From contig CM077011.1 of assembly GCA_039090855.1 (NCBI GenBank), positions 34,057,501 through 34,121,500 on the forward strand: a stretch of 64,000 nt of DNA. Reading direction: 5' to 3'. A program made the position numbers and the translations under genes. Origin of the DNA: Macrothele yani (Eukaryota > Arthropoda > Arachnida > Araneae > Macrothelidae). The notes under the pieces were generated by a model. It saw only the letters and a program-made list of their open reading frames with translations. It did no database searches and was not told where the DNA came from. This document shows positions 10,866 to 21,925 of the stretch, in pieces; the first letter of the stretch is position 1, and each line of letters opens with the position of its first letter.

Positions 10866-13800
10866 CATCATCATCATCATCATTGTCAACCATTATCAAT
10901 CCACTGCTGGACGAAGGTCTCCCCAAGTTTCCTCCACAACGGTCTGTCTTGTGCCAGTCTCCTCCATGTCACCCCTGCATACTTTCGAATTTCATCCACC
11001 CATCTCCCATGTGGTCTTCTTCTGGGTCTTTTCCTGTCCCTTGGAATCCAATCTAAAATTTCGGCTGTCCATCGATGATCTGTCCTTCTGGCAGTATGTC
11101 CAGCCCATTGCCATTTCAGGGATTTAACTCTGATCATGATGTCTTCCACTCTTGTCATTTTTCGGATCCACGAGTTCCTCTTCTTATCTCTCCTGGTTAC
11201 ACCAAGTATGCACCTCTCCATGCTTCTTTGAGTTGTCTGCAGCCTTTGTATGTCTCTTTTAGTTAAGGTCCACGTCTCTGCACCATACGTAAGCACTGGA
11301 AGGATGCATTGATCAAACACTTTTCTTTTAAGACATAATGGCATATTGCTCTTGAAAATTATGCTGTTTCTTCCAAAAGCTCTCCAGGAAAGTTTTGTAC
11401 GCCGATTAATTTCTTCATCAATGTGACCCTCACTTGATATCTGCTGTCCAAGATAAACGTACGTGTTTGTTATCTCCAGCTTTTCTCCATCAATCGATAA
11501 ATCTTCATTTCTTGTAAAAGCATTGAACATCACTTTTGTCTTCTGAAAGTTCATTTTTAATCCCACTTCTTTACTCTTGTCAGCAAGTTCCTGGATCATA
11601 CTCTGCAGCTCTGATGGGGTAGTTGCAAAAATGACTACGTCATCAGCAAAACGAAGGTGGGTTAGATAATCTCCATTAATCTTTATCCCCTTGTTTTCCC
11701 AGCTCAGCAACTGAAAAACACCCTCCAATGTGGCATTAAAGAGCTTCGGAGATATGGTGTCACCTTGTCTCACTCCCTTTCCAATTTTTACGTGTGTTGT
11801 ATTTTCAAACAGCCTAATCTTTGCACTTGCATTTTCATAGATGTTATTAATAATATTAATGTATGCATCTTCAATACCGCAGGTTTTCAGAGCCATTGTA
11901 ACTGCTGATGGTTTCACCGAATCAAAGGCTTTTTCATAATCGATAAAAGCCATGCACAATGGAAGTTCATATTCCCTCGCTCTTTCAATTAGTTCTCTCA
12001 GCACGTGGATATGATCTATTGTGCTGTAGCCACTCCTGAATCCAGCTTGTTCTCTCGGTTGAGCCATGTCCAGTGTTACCTTCAAGCGGTGTGAAAGAAC
12101 TTTAGTGAAGATTTTATAAATTACTGATAGGAGGCTGATAGGTCTGTAGTTTCCGAGATCCTCAATGTCACCTTTCTTATGTAGCAGGATCATTGTAGCG
12201 GTGTTCCAATCCTCAGGAATCTTTCCTTCATTAAGGCATCGAGTGAAAATTTGGGCGAGTACTGTTTCGATTTCTCCACTTGCTTCTTGTATGATGTCTA
12301 CAGTAATTCCATCTTCTCCTGGAGCTTTTCCTCGCTTCATGTTCTTGATTGCATGTGCAACTTCTGCTGGAAGGACTGGAGGAACTCTGGTACTGGTATC
12401 TTTCATGATGTCTGGAGTGCATATATCATCCCTTTCATATAATTTGGAGTAGAAATCTTTCACTCTTGTCAAAATTTCACCTCTGTTTCTTGTTACAGAA
12501 CCATCTTCTTTTCTCAGTGCCATAATCTGTTTTCTTCCCTTACTGAGATGTCCCTTTGCTATCTTTAGGCTTTGGTTGTTTTCAATTGCTTTCCTCACTA
12601 GTTCACAGTTGAATTTTCTTATGTCTTCAGTGATACTTTTTCTTACTGTCTTGCATAGCTCTATATATTCCACTTTGGAAGTCACATCTTCTTTAGTTGT
12701 CCTCATCTCTCTTCTTTTTTGCATCAACATTTTGGTTTTTCCTGATAATTTGTTCACATGCAACTTGTTCTTAGACCCAGCTAATTTTGTTGCTGTTTCC
12801 ATAAGAGCTTTGGTTACTTTTCTGTTAACTTCAGAGATGTCCACTTCTTCCGATGTTAGGCCTTCTAAAGCAGAGAACCTGTTCTTCAGTTCCAACTTGA
12901 AGGTATTATGGTGTTTTTTAAGGTTGGTTATGTCAATAGATTTTGTTTGTCTTATGAGCTTGCCACGTTCAAGTTTAGTGTTGAGGTGCATCTTACATCT
13001 CACCAATCTATGGTCACTACCTGTGTTGAACTTGTTCAGCACACTGCAGTCTTCTATGACGAATTTTTTGTTACACATAATAAAATCAATTTCACTTGTC
13101 GTCCCATTTGGATGTCTCCATGTCCATTTCCTGTGTGGCTTTTTCTTGAAGAAGGAGTTCAAGATGAAAAACCCTTCTGCCTCTGCAAACTCAACGAGAG
13201 TATTTCCACGCTGGTTTCTGTTGCCGTGACCGAATTTACCTACTGAAGTTTCATTCTGTTGCCGTTGCCCTATTTTTGCATTGAAATCTCCCATAATTAT
13301 TTTCAAGTGCTGCTTACCTTTATTATTTAGATGACAAATTTCCTCATAAAATTCTTCAATTTCTTCTTCAGGATGACTTGTGGTGGGTGCATAAGTTTGA
13401 ATAATCTGAGCCTGGTATCTTTTCGAGAGTTGGATAACAAGTCGTGCAGCTCTGTCAGAGGAACTTTCAACTTCTACAACTTTATCCTTCAGTTTCTTGT
13501 TTATTATAAATCCAACACCACTAGTTCTGCCAGTATCTGTCCCACGATAGTAGAAGAGATGTCCACTTTTCAGTTCGATGAGATCTTCTCCTTTTCTCCT
13601 TACCTCACTTAGCCCCACGATGTCCCACTTGATCCTTTGTAGTTCCTCTTCCAATTCAAGAAGCCTTGAATCAGAAGATAGGGAGCGTCCATTGTACGTA
13701 GCCAAGGTCAGCATCAGATGGCAGCCTAGTCCGGTCCTCCGGGGATTCTTAGCACCCTCTGCCTTCATGTCGCACTGGCCGCTGCCTTGGCCAGGTACAT

Positions 13801-14030
13801 TCCAGCTGCCGGAGACTGAGGGCCAAGATTTAAGTTGTGGAATCATTTTGGAGGGGTTTGGCCATAACTCACCACGCTGGCCAAGCGGGTTGGTGAGTGT
13901 GGGATAGAATTTCCTCTAATCCCGATGGTATAGTTATACCGCTATTGGCGGTCGTCAGAGCCCCTTTAGTGGGAACAGGATGCACCACGAGAAGGCGGGG
14001 TTGACATTTGTCAAGGAGAGGCTGTGATGT
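10866..14030 (-). mobile_element. Full-length RTE-clade non-LTR retrotransposon
   Basis: A complete endonuclease plus reverse transcriptase ORF, a 5' untranslated stretch of up to ~180 bp (13847-14030) and a (ATG)n tail at 10866-10884. It is the intact master-like relative of the fragments at 1-1043 and 2605-3139. It is in the same orientation as the host gene. The exact 5' boundary and the target duplication could not be fixed by eye. Confidence 0.92.
10886..13846 (-). CDS. RTE retrotransposon endonuclease-reverse transcriptase, 986 codons, intact
   Basis: Apurinic-endonuclease-like domain at residues ~45-290: LATYNGRSL, GLSEVRRKGE, the YAPTTSH block, catalytic IMGDFNAKIG and SDHRLVRC. Linker, then reverse transcriptase at ~480-760 with NYRPISLLSV, EQAGFRSGYS, motif A AFIDYEKAFDSV, motif B GVRQGDTISPKLF and motif C LRFADDVVIFA. 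The C-terminal domain has the WAGHTARR and HGRWVDEIRKYAG blocks. All catalytic residues seen are present and there is no internal stop, so the copy may still be competent or recently was. The first Met is used; a later Met (before LTLATYNGR) is an equally plausible start, since residues 1-44 have no known domain. Confidence 0.94.
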   Translation of the reverse strand: MIPQLKSWPSVSGSWNVPGQGSGQCDMKAEGAKNPRRTGLGCHLMLTLATYNGRSLSSDSRLLELEEELQRIKWDIVGLSEVRRKGEDLIELKSGHLFYYRGTDTGRTSGVGFIINKKLKDKVVEVESSSDRAARLVIQLSKRYQAQIIQTYAPTTSHPEEEIEEFYEEICHLNNKGKQHLKIIMGDFNAKIGQRQQNETSVGKFGHGNRNQRGNTLVEFAEAEGFFILNSFFKKKPHRKWTWRHPNGTTSEIDFIMCNKKFVIEDCSVLNKFNTGSDHRLVRCKMHLNTKLERGKLIRQTKSIDITNLKKHHNTFKLELKNRFSALEGLTSEEVDISEVNRKVTKALMETATKLAGSKNKLHVNKLSGKTKMLMQKRREMRTTKEDVTSKVEYIELCKTVRKSITEDIRKFNCELVRKAIENNQSLKIAKGHLSKGRKQIMALRKEDGSVTRNRGEILTRVKDFYSKLYERDDICTPDIMKDTSTRVPPVLPAEVAHAIKNMKRGKAPGEDGITVDIIQEASGEIETVLAQIFTRCLNEGKIPEDWNTATMILLHKKGDIEDLGNYRPISLLSVIYKIFTKVLSHRLKVTLDMAQPREQAGFRSGYSTIDHIHVLRELIERAREYELPLCMAFIDYEKAFDSVKPSAVTMALKTCGIEDAYINIINNIYENASAKIRLFENTTHVKIGKGVRQGDTISPKLFNATLEGVFQLLSWENKGIKINGDYLTHLRFADDVVIFATTPSELQSMIQELADKSKEVGLKMNFQKTKVMFNAFTRNEDLSIDGEKLEITNTYVYLGQQISSEGHIDEEINRRTKLSWRAFGRNSIIFKSNMPLCLKRKVFDQCILPVLTYGAETWTLTKRDIQRLQTTQRSMERCILGVTRRDKKRNSWIRKMTRVEDIMIRVKSLKWQWAGHTARRTDHRWTAEILDWIPRDRKRPRRRPHGRWVDEIRKYAGVTWRRLAQDRPLWRKLGETFVQQWIDNG

Positions 14031-14113
14031 TAAAAAACACAGTACTGGAGGGTAAGTTCTTATAAAATGATTGGTTAATTCAAAAGTATTTTACACTCTC
14101 AAAAATATCTTAC

Positions 14114-14289
14114 CTTACTGAGATTATTACTCATCTTAGTGACTAGGTACTTAAGAACTTCATCAGTATAACCTGAGGCAAAAGTGCTAAGTTCCTGCAA
14201 AGGACCATCATCCTCATTATCTTGAATTAGTGTTGTGACATCTTTCCAAGTAAAATTGCTTTCAGGGTTTAACTCATCCACAACTCTAT
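14114..14289 (-). CDS. RAD54L2: RAD54L2/ARIP4 internal exon 5 of 7: post-helicase segment
   Basis: Encodes (D)RVVDELNPESNFTWKDVTTL and a more diverged stretch ending KMSNNLSK. The RVVD-LNP--NFT-K-V block directly follows GMSD in ARIP4 proteins. The first codon (G|AT, Asp) is completed from the exon at 27173-27293. Acceptor TTTGCAG|AT at 14289 and donor AAG|GTAAGA at 14114, 176 nt, phase 1 in and 0 out. The middle of the exon is acidic (QDNEDDGPLQE). It lies about 80 bp from the 5' end of the full-length RTE element in the downstream intron, so that insertion landed close to an exon without breaking the splice site. Confidence 0.93.
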
Positions 14290-15400
14290 CTGCAAATACA
14301 AATTACAGGAACATATGAAAATAACTGCAAGAAACATATGAATGGAAATAGATGTGACCCAAAATAACTATAAGTATTATTTTTTCAAAGCATAACTGAT
14401 AAGACGAGCCATTTGCAAAAAGTAGATATACATACATACATTCAAATGGCATTCTGAAACACAGTTCAGTATGCAAACTGAGTGCAAATGTAACTATGAT
14501 TTTCAGTGTTTTTTGCATGCCTTTTTCACAAATAAATATGAATCTACAAAATGTTAAGCAAATTCTAAGCATAACATGTCAGTGCATACAGCACATCTTT
14601 GTTCCAGATGTGTTAGTCCTTGGTAATATAAAGGACATACCAATGTGTGTGTGGCCTGATACAGTTGCTGTCATTGTGGGATGATTGAAACATACTCATA
14701 TCACAGCTTGTTCTTCTGATACTTAATCCTTTAAACGTTCGATCCATGTGAACCAAATGTTGCCCAAAATGAGCCGCATTTTTTGGGTGAACTGGCTCTA
14801 AATATTCTGTGTTCCTTAAAGAGAAATGGTCACACAGCTGCCAGTTTTTACCAAATCTGTTTACGTGCACTGCAAAACAATTCCTTTCTCATTTCTCCCT
14901 TCCATTAACATGCCAGAAGTGATAAGTGCTCCCCTCATGTCCTTAATTCACTGCTGCATGACCCATGGCATGATGGGAAGGGAAGTCCCCCTGACACGGA
15001 CATCGTTTTCTCTCTCCTTTCTTAAGTTCGTTGCCATTGTTATAGCATTTTTAGCACACAATCACTCAGAAAAGATTGTCAATCATTCTCCAAATTCACC
15101 ACTTTTATACCTGCCAATATTGACAAGAACTTTGACAATAGTAACTAGTTTTATTGCGCAGCACACATAGAAGCTTTCTTACAAAACCATTGATCCCTTT
15201 GTGAAAAAGAAATATGTGCCACAACAAAACATTTCAACAAACAAGAACACTAATTAAACAAAATTAACACATGCAAAACACAAAGCTGATTTCCCTGGCA
15301 AGGGAACGATAGGTAACATTGCGAGATTTAAGTTCGAAACTTCCACCAGTAAGATGCGTTCAGAATTTCTCAACGCTTGACAGACAGGAAATACAAAATT
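14290..15400. other. Start of the 12.9 kb intron, no feature assigned
   Basis: Mixed-composition intronic DNA. Several open frames under 120 codons in both strands show no domain. Nothing beyond single-copy-looking sequence is supported. Confidence 0.55.
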
Positions 15401-16318
15401 TGTAAAAAATGCATCAATTTTTACAAATTTTCCAACTTTGTTACTCCAATTTTCGGGAATTTCCAGCTCCCTTATCAAGCTTAAATGCAAAAACTTATGG
15501 AACGGGGGATATTTAACAATGCAGGAGAGTGGGAACATCATGGGGTGTGTGATTATAGGAGAAATCTGAATTTCGTTGACTTTCCGTTTTAGAAAGTTTC
15601 GCAATGAAATTCCATTGTCCGACGAACACCCCTTCCCCCCAAATTTCGGTTTAATTGTGCATCGATCTCATAAATGATAAAAATAATAACAAAAGTGGTA
15701 GAATTCTTCGAATTCACGGAAGAATCTTATGCCTGAAAATTATGGGGAAATCATGAAAGAAATGCGGGATTACGCCATATAATAAAAATTTTGAAGATGA
15801 CAATCCGATTTTTGGCGTAAATGTGACAAGGATTTCGCAGCATCTAACCCCTGTTTTCACAAATTGCTGTCTACAGTATCAAGCTGAAATACAAACATTT
15901 TTGCAATAAAATGATATTTAACAAGAATACTGGGCACAAAGGCAACATCGGAAGAAAAAAAAAATTACAATTATGGAATTTTTTTTTACCCAGTTTAACT
16001 ACTGTTTTTTAAAGTTTTGAAACGCAAAATATTGTTCCCCAGATGGAAAACGACACTCCCCCACCCCCAAAAAATTATCTTCAGTTTTGCATCGATCTTG
16101 GCAATGATCTAAATATTGACAAAAAAAAAAAAAAAAAAAAAGCGGAATTCCGTGATTTCGCTTAAGAATCTCATATATACCGTAAAATAATAGCAAAATA
16201 AAATTTTTTTAAACAAAATGAAAATCCGCAGAATCCATAGTTTCGACAGCGAGTTCAGTAGTCAGACAACAGAATCCATAGAAACCACGGACATTCCGTA
16301 GTAGTTGGCAAGTATGCA
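15400..16318 (+). repeat. Dispersed ~0.85 kb repeat family, copy A
   Basis: Shares an ordered set of segments with 37160-37970: CCCTTATCAAGCTTAAATGC, a (G)-rich ATATTTAACA segment, GAGTGGGAACATC, CAAGCTGAAATACAAACATT, TACTGG..GCAACAT, and AAATCCGCAGAA-TC. It contains at 15785-15835 a copy of the arm of the inverted repeat at 41107-41305 (TTTTGAAGATGACAATCC). It ends near GTTGGCAAGTATGCA (16304-16318), similar to the terminus of the element at 7925-9946. Confidence 0.65.
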
Positions 16319-16344
16319 CTTTGAATAACAAAGGAAAGGATAAA

Positions 16345-17330
16345 GCAATGATTTCAGATGCTCTGTGGTTTATGTCTTGGTGATATCCGTGTGTGCAGAT
16401 TGCTGTATGCTGATGACACTGTCCTGTTGGCAGAGAGCAAAAGTGATTTGCAGAGTATGTCGTCTCGGATGCACGAAGTTTGCATGAAATTCAAACTGAG
16501 TATAAATAAGAGAAAAACCAAAGTTATGGTGTTTGAGAGAGGAACTGGTAGCACTGAATGTAATGTAAGTATAAATGGCACTGTGATTGACCAGGTGAGT
16601 GAGTTTATGTATTTAGGAAGCATGTTTGACAGAGAGAACAAATTGATTGGTGAAATTAGTAGGAGAGTGAATTCTTCATTAAAAGTCATAGCTGCTCTGG
16701 GAGGTTTTCACAGGAATGATGGGTTCTCCAGAGAGTCCCGCATGGCTGTGTATGAAAGTGTAATTGTTCGTACTCTGATGTATGGCAGTGAAACCTGGGT
16801 TCCGCAGAAAAAACATAGGAGTTGTTTGTGTGCTGGAGAAATGCGTTACTTACGGGGGTTTGTGGCAAGACACGGTCTGATTGCGTGAGGAATGAAGATG
16901 TGTTGCAGTTGTGTGATGTGAAGCAAAATGCTGTTAGCAAGGTGGAGTGACCAATATGCTTCGGTGGTTTGGCCATGTTGAAAGAATGAGTGATGAGATG
17001 CTTACAAAGAAAATCTTTTTAGCCCAAGTGGCAGGAAGGAAAGGCAGAGGAAGGCCAAGGAAGACATGGGTGGATCAGATTCAGGAGTGTCTGCATGAGA
17101 AAAAGATTATGAGTATGAAGTATGAAAGATCTTGTGTACAACATGTAATGGATATCAGTGAAGCCCGAGTTGTATGTCAAGATAGTTGTAAATGGAGAAG
17201 TTTGATACAACAACAGTAAGTAAAAATATCTGTTAGTTTGTATTTCTTTTTGGAGCTAACCTCTGAATCTCAGAGAACAGCTTACTGATATGTATGTATG
17301 TATGCATGATTTTGCAGGCCACTCGTTTAA
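16345..17330 (+). mobile_element. Non-LTR retrotransposon (LINE) 3' part, broken
   Basis: Encodes an RT palm fragment with motif C (RLLYADDTVLLAESKSDLQ), then INKRKTKVMVFERG, EFMYLGSMFDRENKL and LMYGSETW. After a break near 16885 a second frame reads MLRWFGHVERMSDEML and GRGRPRKTWVDQIQ. It lacks the endonuclease and motif A, so it is 5' truncated. The 3' tail (ACCTCTGAATCTCAGAGAAC, then TATGTATG repeats, 17255-17310) recurs at 57575-57620 and inverted at 39197-39225. The family differs from the RTE copies in this window. Confidence 0.82.
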
Positions 17331-17469
17331 GTGGCTTTTGGCACACTTTTTAGACAGCAAATATATTCGTTCCAGCTGATTTCAGTTGCTAACCCCAAGT
17401 TAACTTGTTCCGGCCACTTAAAGACCAAATAGGAAGTTTGTATCATTAATGACTGTTTCTTTTTCAGTT

Positions 17470-18545
17470 GCGAAGTGAAAAGTGTGTGGAAACATGAATT
17501 TCGACAAAGAAGAGAAGCATGCCATCATGAAGAACCTTTTAAGTTAAAGGATTAAGTCCAAAGAAAATCTAGCGTAGCGGGATATGATGGTAACAATGCC
17601 AGTCGATTGTCCACCCTATAGCAAAGTCAAACACTGGGTGTCTGAATTTAAAAGGGGTCGGGCATCAACACAAGATGCACTCCGTCGTGGAAGACTGGTG
17701 TCAGTCCACTTGAGAAAACATTAATGCTGTGCACAATTTGACAATGGAGAATTGGCATATTGGTATCCAAATTATGACTGACCCTCTGAACTTGTCCTCT
17801 GGATATGCGCATCACATTATTCACGGTATAAGTCGCAGATGAGAAACCTGCTGTAAAATGGGTACAAAAATTTCTGACACCACAATGGAAACAGGATAGA
17901 GTTGATTGTGCAAAAGCTGTTTTTCACTATTTTGCACGGCATTTGTTCGATTTTGTGAGCCAATTTGTGACTACAGATGAAACCTGGATTCACTGCTGTG
18001 ATCTAGAAACCAAATAACAATCCATGGAGTGGTGACAATCTGGATCTCTCCAGCCCAAAAAATTTTGACAGCCATCTCTGCTGGAACAGTGGCAGCAATC
18101 AGTCCATAGGAATAGTGAAGGTGTGATCCTTGTTGATTACATGAAACCTTGCAAAACCAGCAAAAACAACTATTATTGTGACATACACCACCACAAACTC
18201 AATAAAACTATTTACAGAAGTTTTTTTTTTTTTGCAGAACAGTGCTCTAGTGCACAAGGTTCACAAAACAATAGACCTCTGTGATCTGCACTTCAATAGC
18301 TGCATCAAGCACCCAACTCCCCAGATTTAGCTCCCTCTGATTATTATCTATTCCGACAACTAAAAAAAAATACCTGAATGGACATGATTTTGAGACAAAT
18401 GAGGATGCTGAGTGCACTATGAAAGCACGATTTGCAGACTAAGACAGAGTATTGCACTTCGTACGGTTAAAGGCAGATTATGTTGAGTAAAAATATAGTG
18501 CCTTTTTATACAGTGCCAATCCTTTTATAATAGACCCCAAAATTA
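17470..18545 (+). mobile_element. Degenerate mariner-like transposon
   Basis: Translation with several stops gives KVKHWVSEFKRGR (helix-turn-helix side), VTTDETWIHCCDLETK with the first catalytic Asp in TDETW, VILVDYM, and near the end APNSPDLAPSDYYLFRQL with the DD34D-type third Asp block. Stops and shifts make it non-functional. Terminal repeats were not identified, so the ends are approximate. Confidence 0.82.
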
Positions 18546-18780
18546 TAGATACCCCTTTGCAACTCTAATGATGCCATGCAAAGTATGGCTCTGGGATTGC
18601 TCATTTGTAAAGCAGTCTAGTGTGTGTTTGGAGTTTGGATGTTCTGTGTTGTAGGGTTGGGTTTCAAATTCTTGGGGAAAAATGTGGATGTTGTGTTTGT
18701 TCCCTTGGTGCTACTTCTTTTCCTTCCCTGGAACCAGTGGCTCTAACTTGGGGCAAATGGACACTCTTCACAGGTTTATA

Positions 18781-19969
18781 CATGGTCGAGTCACATTATT
18801 GTGAACACCAGCTAATGTCCAGATTAACCACCGTGTACAGCGCGGACAGCAGCTAGATGGGCTAGGAGCGACTCAATAAGGTGCTGGAAAGTGTTCACAG
18901 GTATGTGGAGCCATGCTGACTGCAGTGCATCTGACAGCTGCTGGAGGATCCATAGAGCGAACAACATGATTGAGGTGGTCCAACAGATTATCAATTGGGT
19001 TTCAGTCTGGGGAATTAGGTGGCCAGGGAAGTACTCTGAAGCCTTCATCATGCTCTTCCAACCACTCTCGGACATTTCTAGATGTGTGACACGTCACATT
19101 GTTGTTCTGGAAGATCCCGTCTGCCCTAGGGAAGACAGTCAGCATGTATGAGTGTAAGTGGTCGGCAAGGATGGATTCATAACGAATTCGGTCCATAGTG
19201 CCTTCCACAGGTATGAGCCCAGAGAATGGTGCAAAAACATTCCCTGGACCACAATGTCACCCCCACCAGCTTGTGTTCTGCCAGCAATGGTTGAAGAGTG
19301 TTTGTTCTCCGATGTTTCTCACCTTATACGCCAACGTCCATCTGTTCGATGAAGCAGAAAACATGACTAATCGGAGAAGGCAATCCTTTGCCAATCAACG
19401 GAGGTCCAATTCTGATACTGCCGTGCAAATGTAAGCCTTTTCTGCCGATGCACCTTCGTTAGCATAGGTGCAATGAACACCCATCTGCATCAGAGCCCCA
19501 TACGCAGCAGGGTTTGCTGAACTGTCGTTTTAGACACACTTCCATTCATTCGGCCAGTGAGTTGCTCCTCTGTAGTGTGTCGATCAGCCCTCATGCACCT
19601 TTGAAGCCGACGTTCACCTCTCACATCAATGGCGCGTGGTGCTCCTCAGTTTCCACATCGCTTATTTGCAATGGTGCTATTTCTCCAATCATGATACACT
19701 TTTAACCATAGCAACATGCAGACAGTTCACAAACTGCGCTGTTTCAGAAATACTGCCACCCTTGGCCCGAAAGCTGATAATCATCCCTTTTTGCAAATCT
19801 GATAAATCGCTCCTTTTATCCTTGACAGCAACGAGTGATATGTTTTCAGATTGCCTACACCACAACTTATATACCCTCCAAGCCAGCAAATGACACATGT
19901 CTTCTTTCATTGGCTACATGCTGTTGATGCCAAAAGTAGGAGGTGGTCACAATAATGTGATTAACTGTG
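18781..19969 (-). mobile_element. Tc1-like DNA transposon with TIRs and TA duplication, transposase broken
   Basis: Ends match as imperfect inverted repeats sharing TCACATTATTGTGA-CACC (left from 18790, right to 19960), flanked by TA at 18779-18780 and 19970-19971. The length is 1189 bp. The minus strand encodes Tc1 transposase pieces: DLSDLQKGMIISFRAKGGSI (DNA-binding), DGIFQNNNVTCHTSRNVREW (where the usual D before N is not evident), LPWPPNSPD followed by a stop, and a C-terminal IPVNTFQHLIESL block. It is a dead copy with well-kept ends. Confidence 0.88.
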
Positions 19970-20379
19970 TATATGGATGCTCATTACAGCCCCCTACCCT
20001 AAAAAATGCAAAACAAAACCTGTCCCTGCTGAGCTTCATTGTCTCTGCAGTGTGTTTCATGGTTTCAGAGATGATGAACAGGATTTTCAGCAGGTATGGC
20101 ATTGCATGTTCTGAAGAGGTTTTTCAGCAATCAGCACAATATTTTTAATACCGCAAATTAAGCTGAACTCATGTTTATACATTATTCACTTAAAAAATCA
20201 CAACAATAAGCATTCTACACACAGGCCACTGAGTTAGAAACCTTTATACAGATGTACTCAGACATTACTTACACGGCATATATGCAAAATGTGGTCACGA
20301 GCAACACCACATGATCTAAGTAACTATTTGAGACTGCTGCTCATTAGTAATCATAAGTACTGTTGATCAGAATGGGTAA

Positions 20380-21260
20380 AACAAAGGGCTTATAGTGGGT
20401 GCCCATCTGGTTTGAACGGCGATTTTGAAAACAGCAGAGCTGGATGTAATCATGGTACAATGACAATCTATCGGTAACAAGATCGCCGTTGTCTCAGAAG
20501 GCTTGTGCAAAGAAACAGGTTTTCCTGTGTGCAGCAATTGACCAAAGCATTCAATGAAGGCTGTTCCTGATGCATATCTCAGCAAACTGCACAAAGGGAG
20601 TTGAAAAGGATTAGTATTGTCAATTGAATGCCTATATGGAAACCACTGATTTCTGCAAAGAAGCAGAAAGTTCGTCTACAGTGGTATCAGGAACCCCATG
20701 ACCTGACACTGGTTCGATGAGTCGCAGCATACCTTGTTCTGTACCGGTGATAGGCAGTGTTTGGTGAAAGCCCTATGAAGCAATGGACCCAGTTTTCCTT
20801 GTAAACACAACTCAGGTGGTATCATGGCGTGGAGCATGTTTTGTTGATATGGAACAGGTCCCCTGATATTGCTGAAAGGTCAAGTGTCCTTCGAGGACTA
20901 TCTGAACATGACTGCCAATCAAGTAAATCCCGCAATGCTGACTTTTTACCCAGCAGGTGACGGTTCTTTCATGGATGACAATGCTACTGTCCATCATGTA
21001 AGATGTGTTCAGCAGTTGTTTAGCGAGCATTACAATGACTTCCATCTTCTCTGGCCACCACAAAGCCCAGATTGAACCCCATTGAAAATGTACAGGACAT
21101 GTTAGAAATACAGAACAAGGAGCAAAGTCTCCTCTTTTGTCAAATCTGAGCCACTTAAAGGACTGCCTCATGAACACCAGGTATGCTGTTGACATAGATG
21201 TACTCCAACACCATGCACACGCTATAACTCACTCTTAAGGAGGTTCAACAAGGTACTGAA
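20380..21260 (+). mobile_element. Degenerate Tc1-like transposon
   Basis: The plus strand carries GSFMDDNATVHHVRCVQQLF and LLWPPQSPD at 20960-21075, the second catalytic D and the PPQSPD block of Tc1 transposases. The expected LNPIEN-like block follows in another frame (TPLKMYRT). Upstream pieces (20420-20860) are interrupted by stops. Boundaries are uncertain. Confidence 0.72.
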
Positions 21261-21309
21261 TAAATGTTTCTAATCCAGTGGCCTGTATGTGTACTTACAC
21301 TCATAATGT

Positions 21310-21590
21310 TACAACCAAATAGTGCATAGGGCTGCATTTTGCTGTGATAACCATTTGGACTCGGTGAGGTTGACTAGACAGCAGAAGGTGATTTCAGGTA
21401 TTCGGCACCAGCTAGAAAGAATGATGACATGAAGCTTGACAATGGAGCGAAGCATAGATTGCCAAATGCTGTGTTCTGGAAGGGGGCGAAATGCTTGGAC
21501 ATGATTCTTGAGCCATTGTTGTACAATGTGGGCCATGTGAGAAGAGGTACTGTTTTGCTAGAGTTCAGAAGCATGTAGATACAGGTTTAT
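21310..21590 (-). mobile_element. DDE transposase C-terminal scrap
   Basis: The minus strand reads SHMAHIVQQWLKNHVQAFRP followed by LPEHSIWQSML. This resembles the N-PxH-A--VQ-WL------PLPWPA segment of Tc1/mariner-group transposases. Only this piece is recognisable, so the superfamily assignment is tentative. Confidence 0.45.
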
Positions 21591-21925
21591 TGTGAAGAAC
21601 AACAATGGTCTAAAACATTGCTTAGGTAACATCTGGCAGTGAAGAGAAAAGACAGACCTGCCAACTTGAAAGAACTGAAATCTGTAGAAAAAATTCAGTG
21701 AACATTTCGGTAATTACGAAACGCATATAGCGTATGAAATCCGTTTATTTTCGTGTTGTAGTCAGCACAAATATTTGCCAAGCTTTCGCACTCCACTGGG
21801 AGGCTTTTTCAAGGCAATGATAGACACAAAAATGCAGAGAATTGGAACATGTAAAGAACGAAGATGATTTTTGAAAATAATGCGGGGGACATCACGAGCA
21901 TATTACATGAATTTTTGTCACGTAA

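Noticed and set aside
12165..13907. Plus-strand open frames of up to 217 codons.
   Set aside because: They are antisense to the intact RTE ORF and show no domain.
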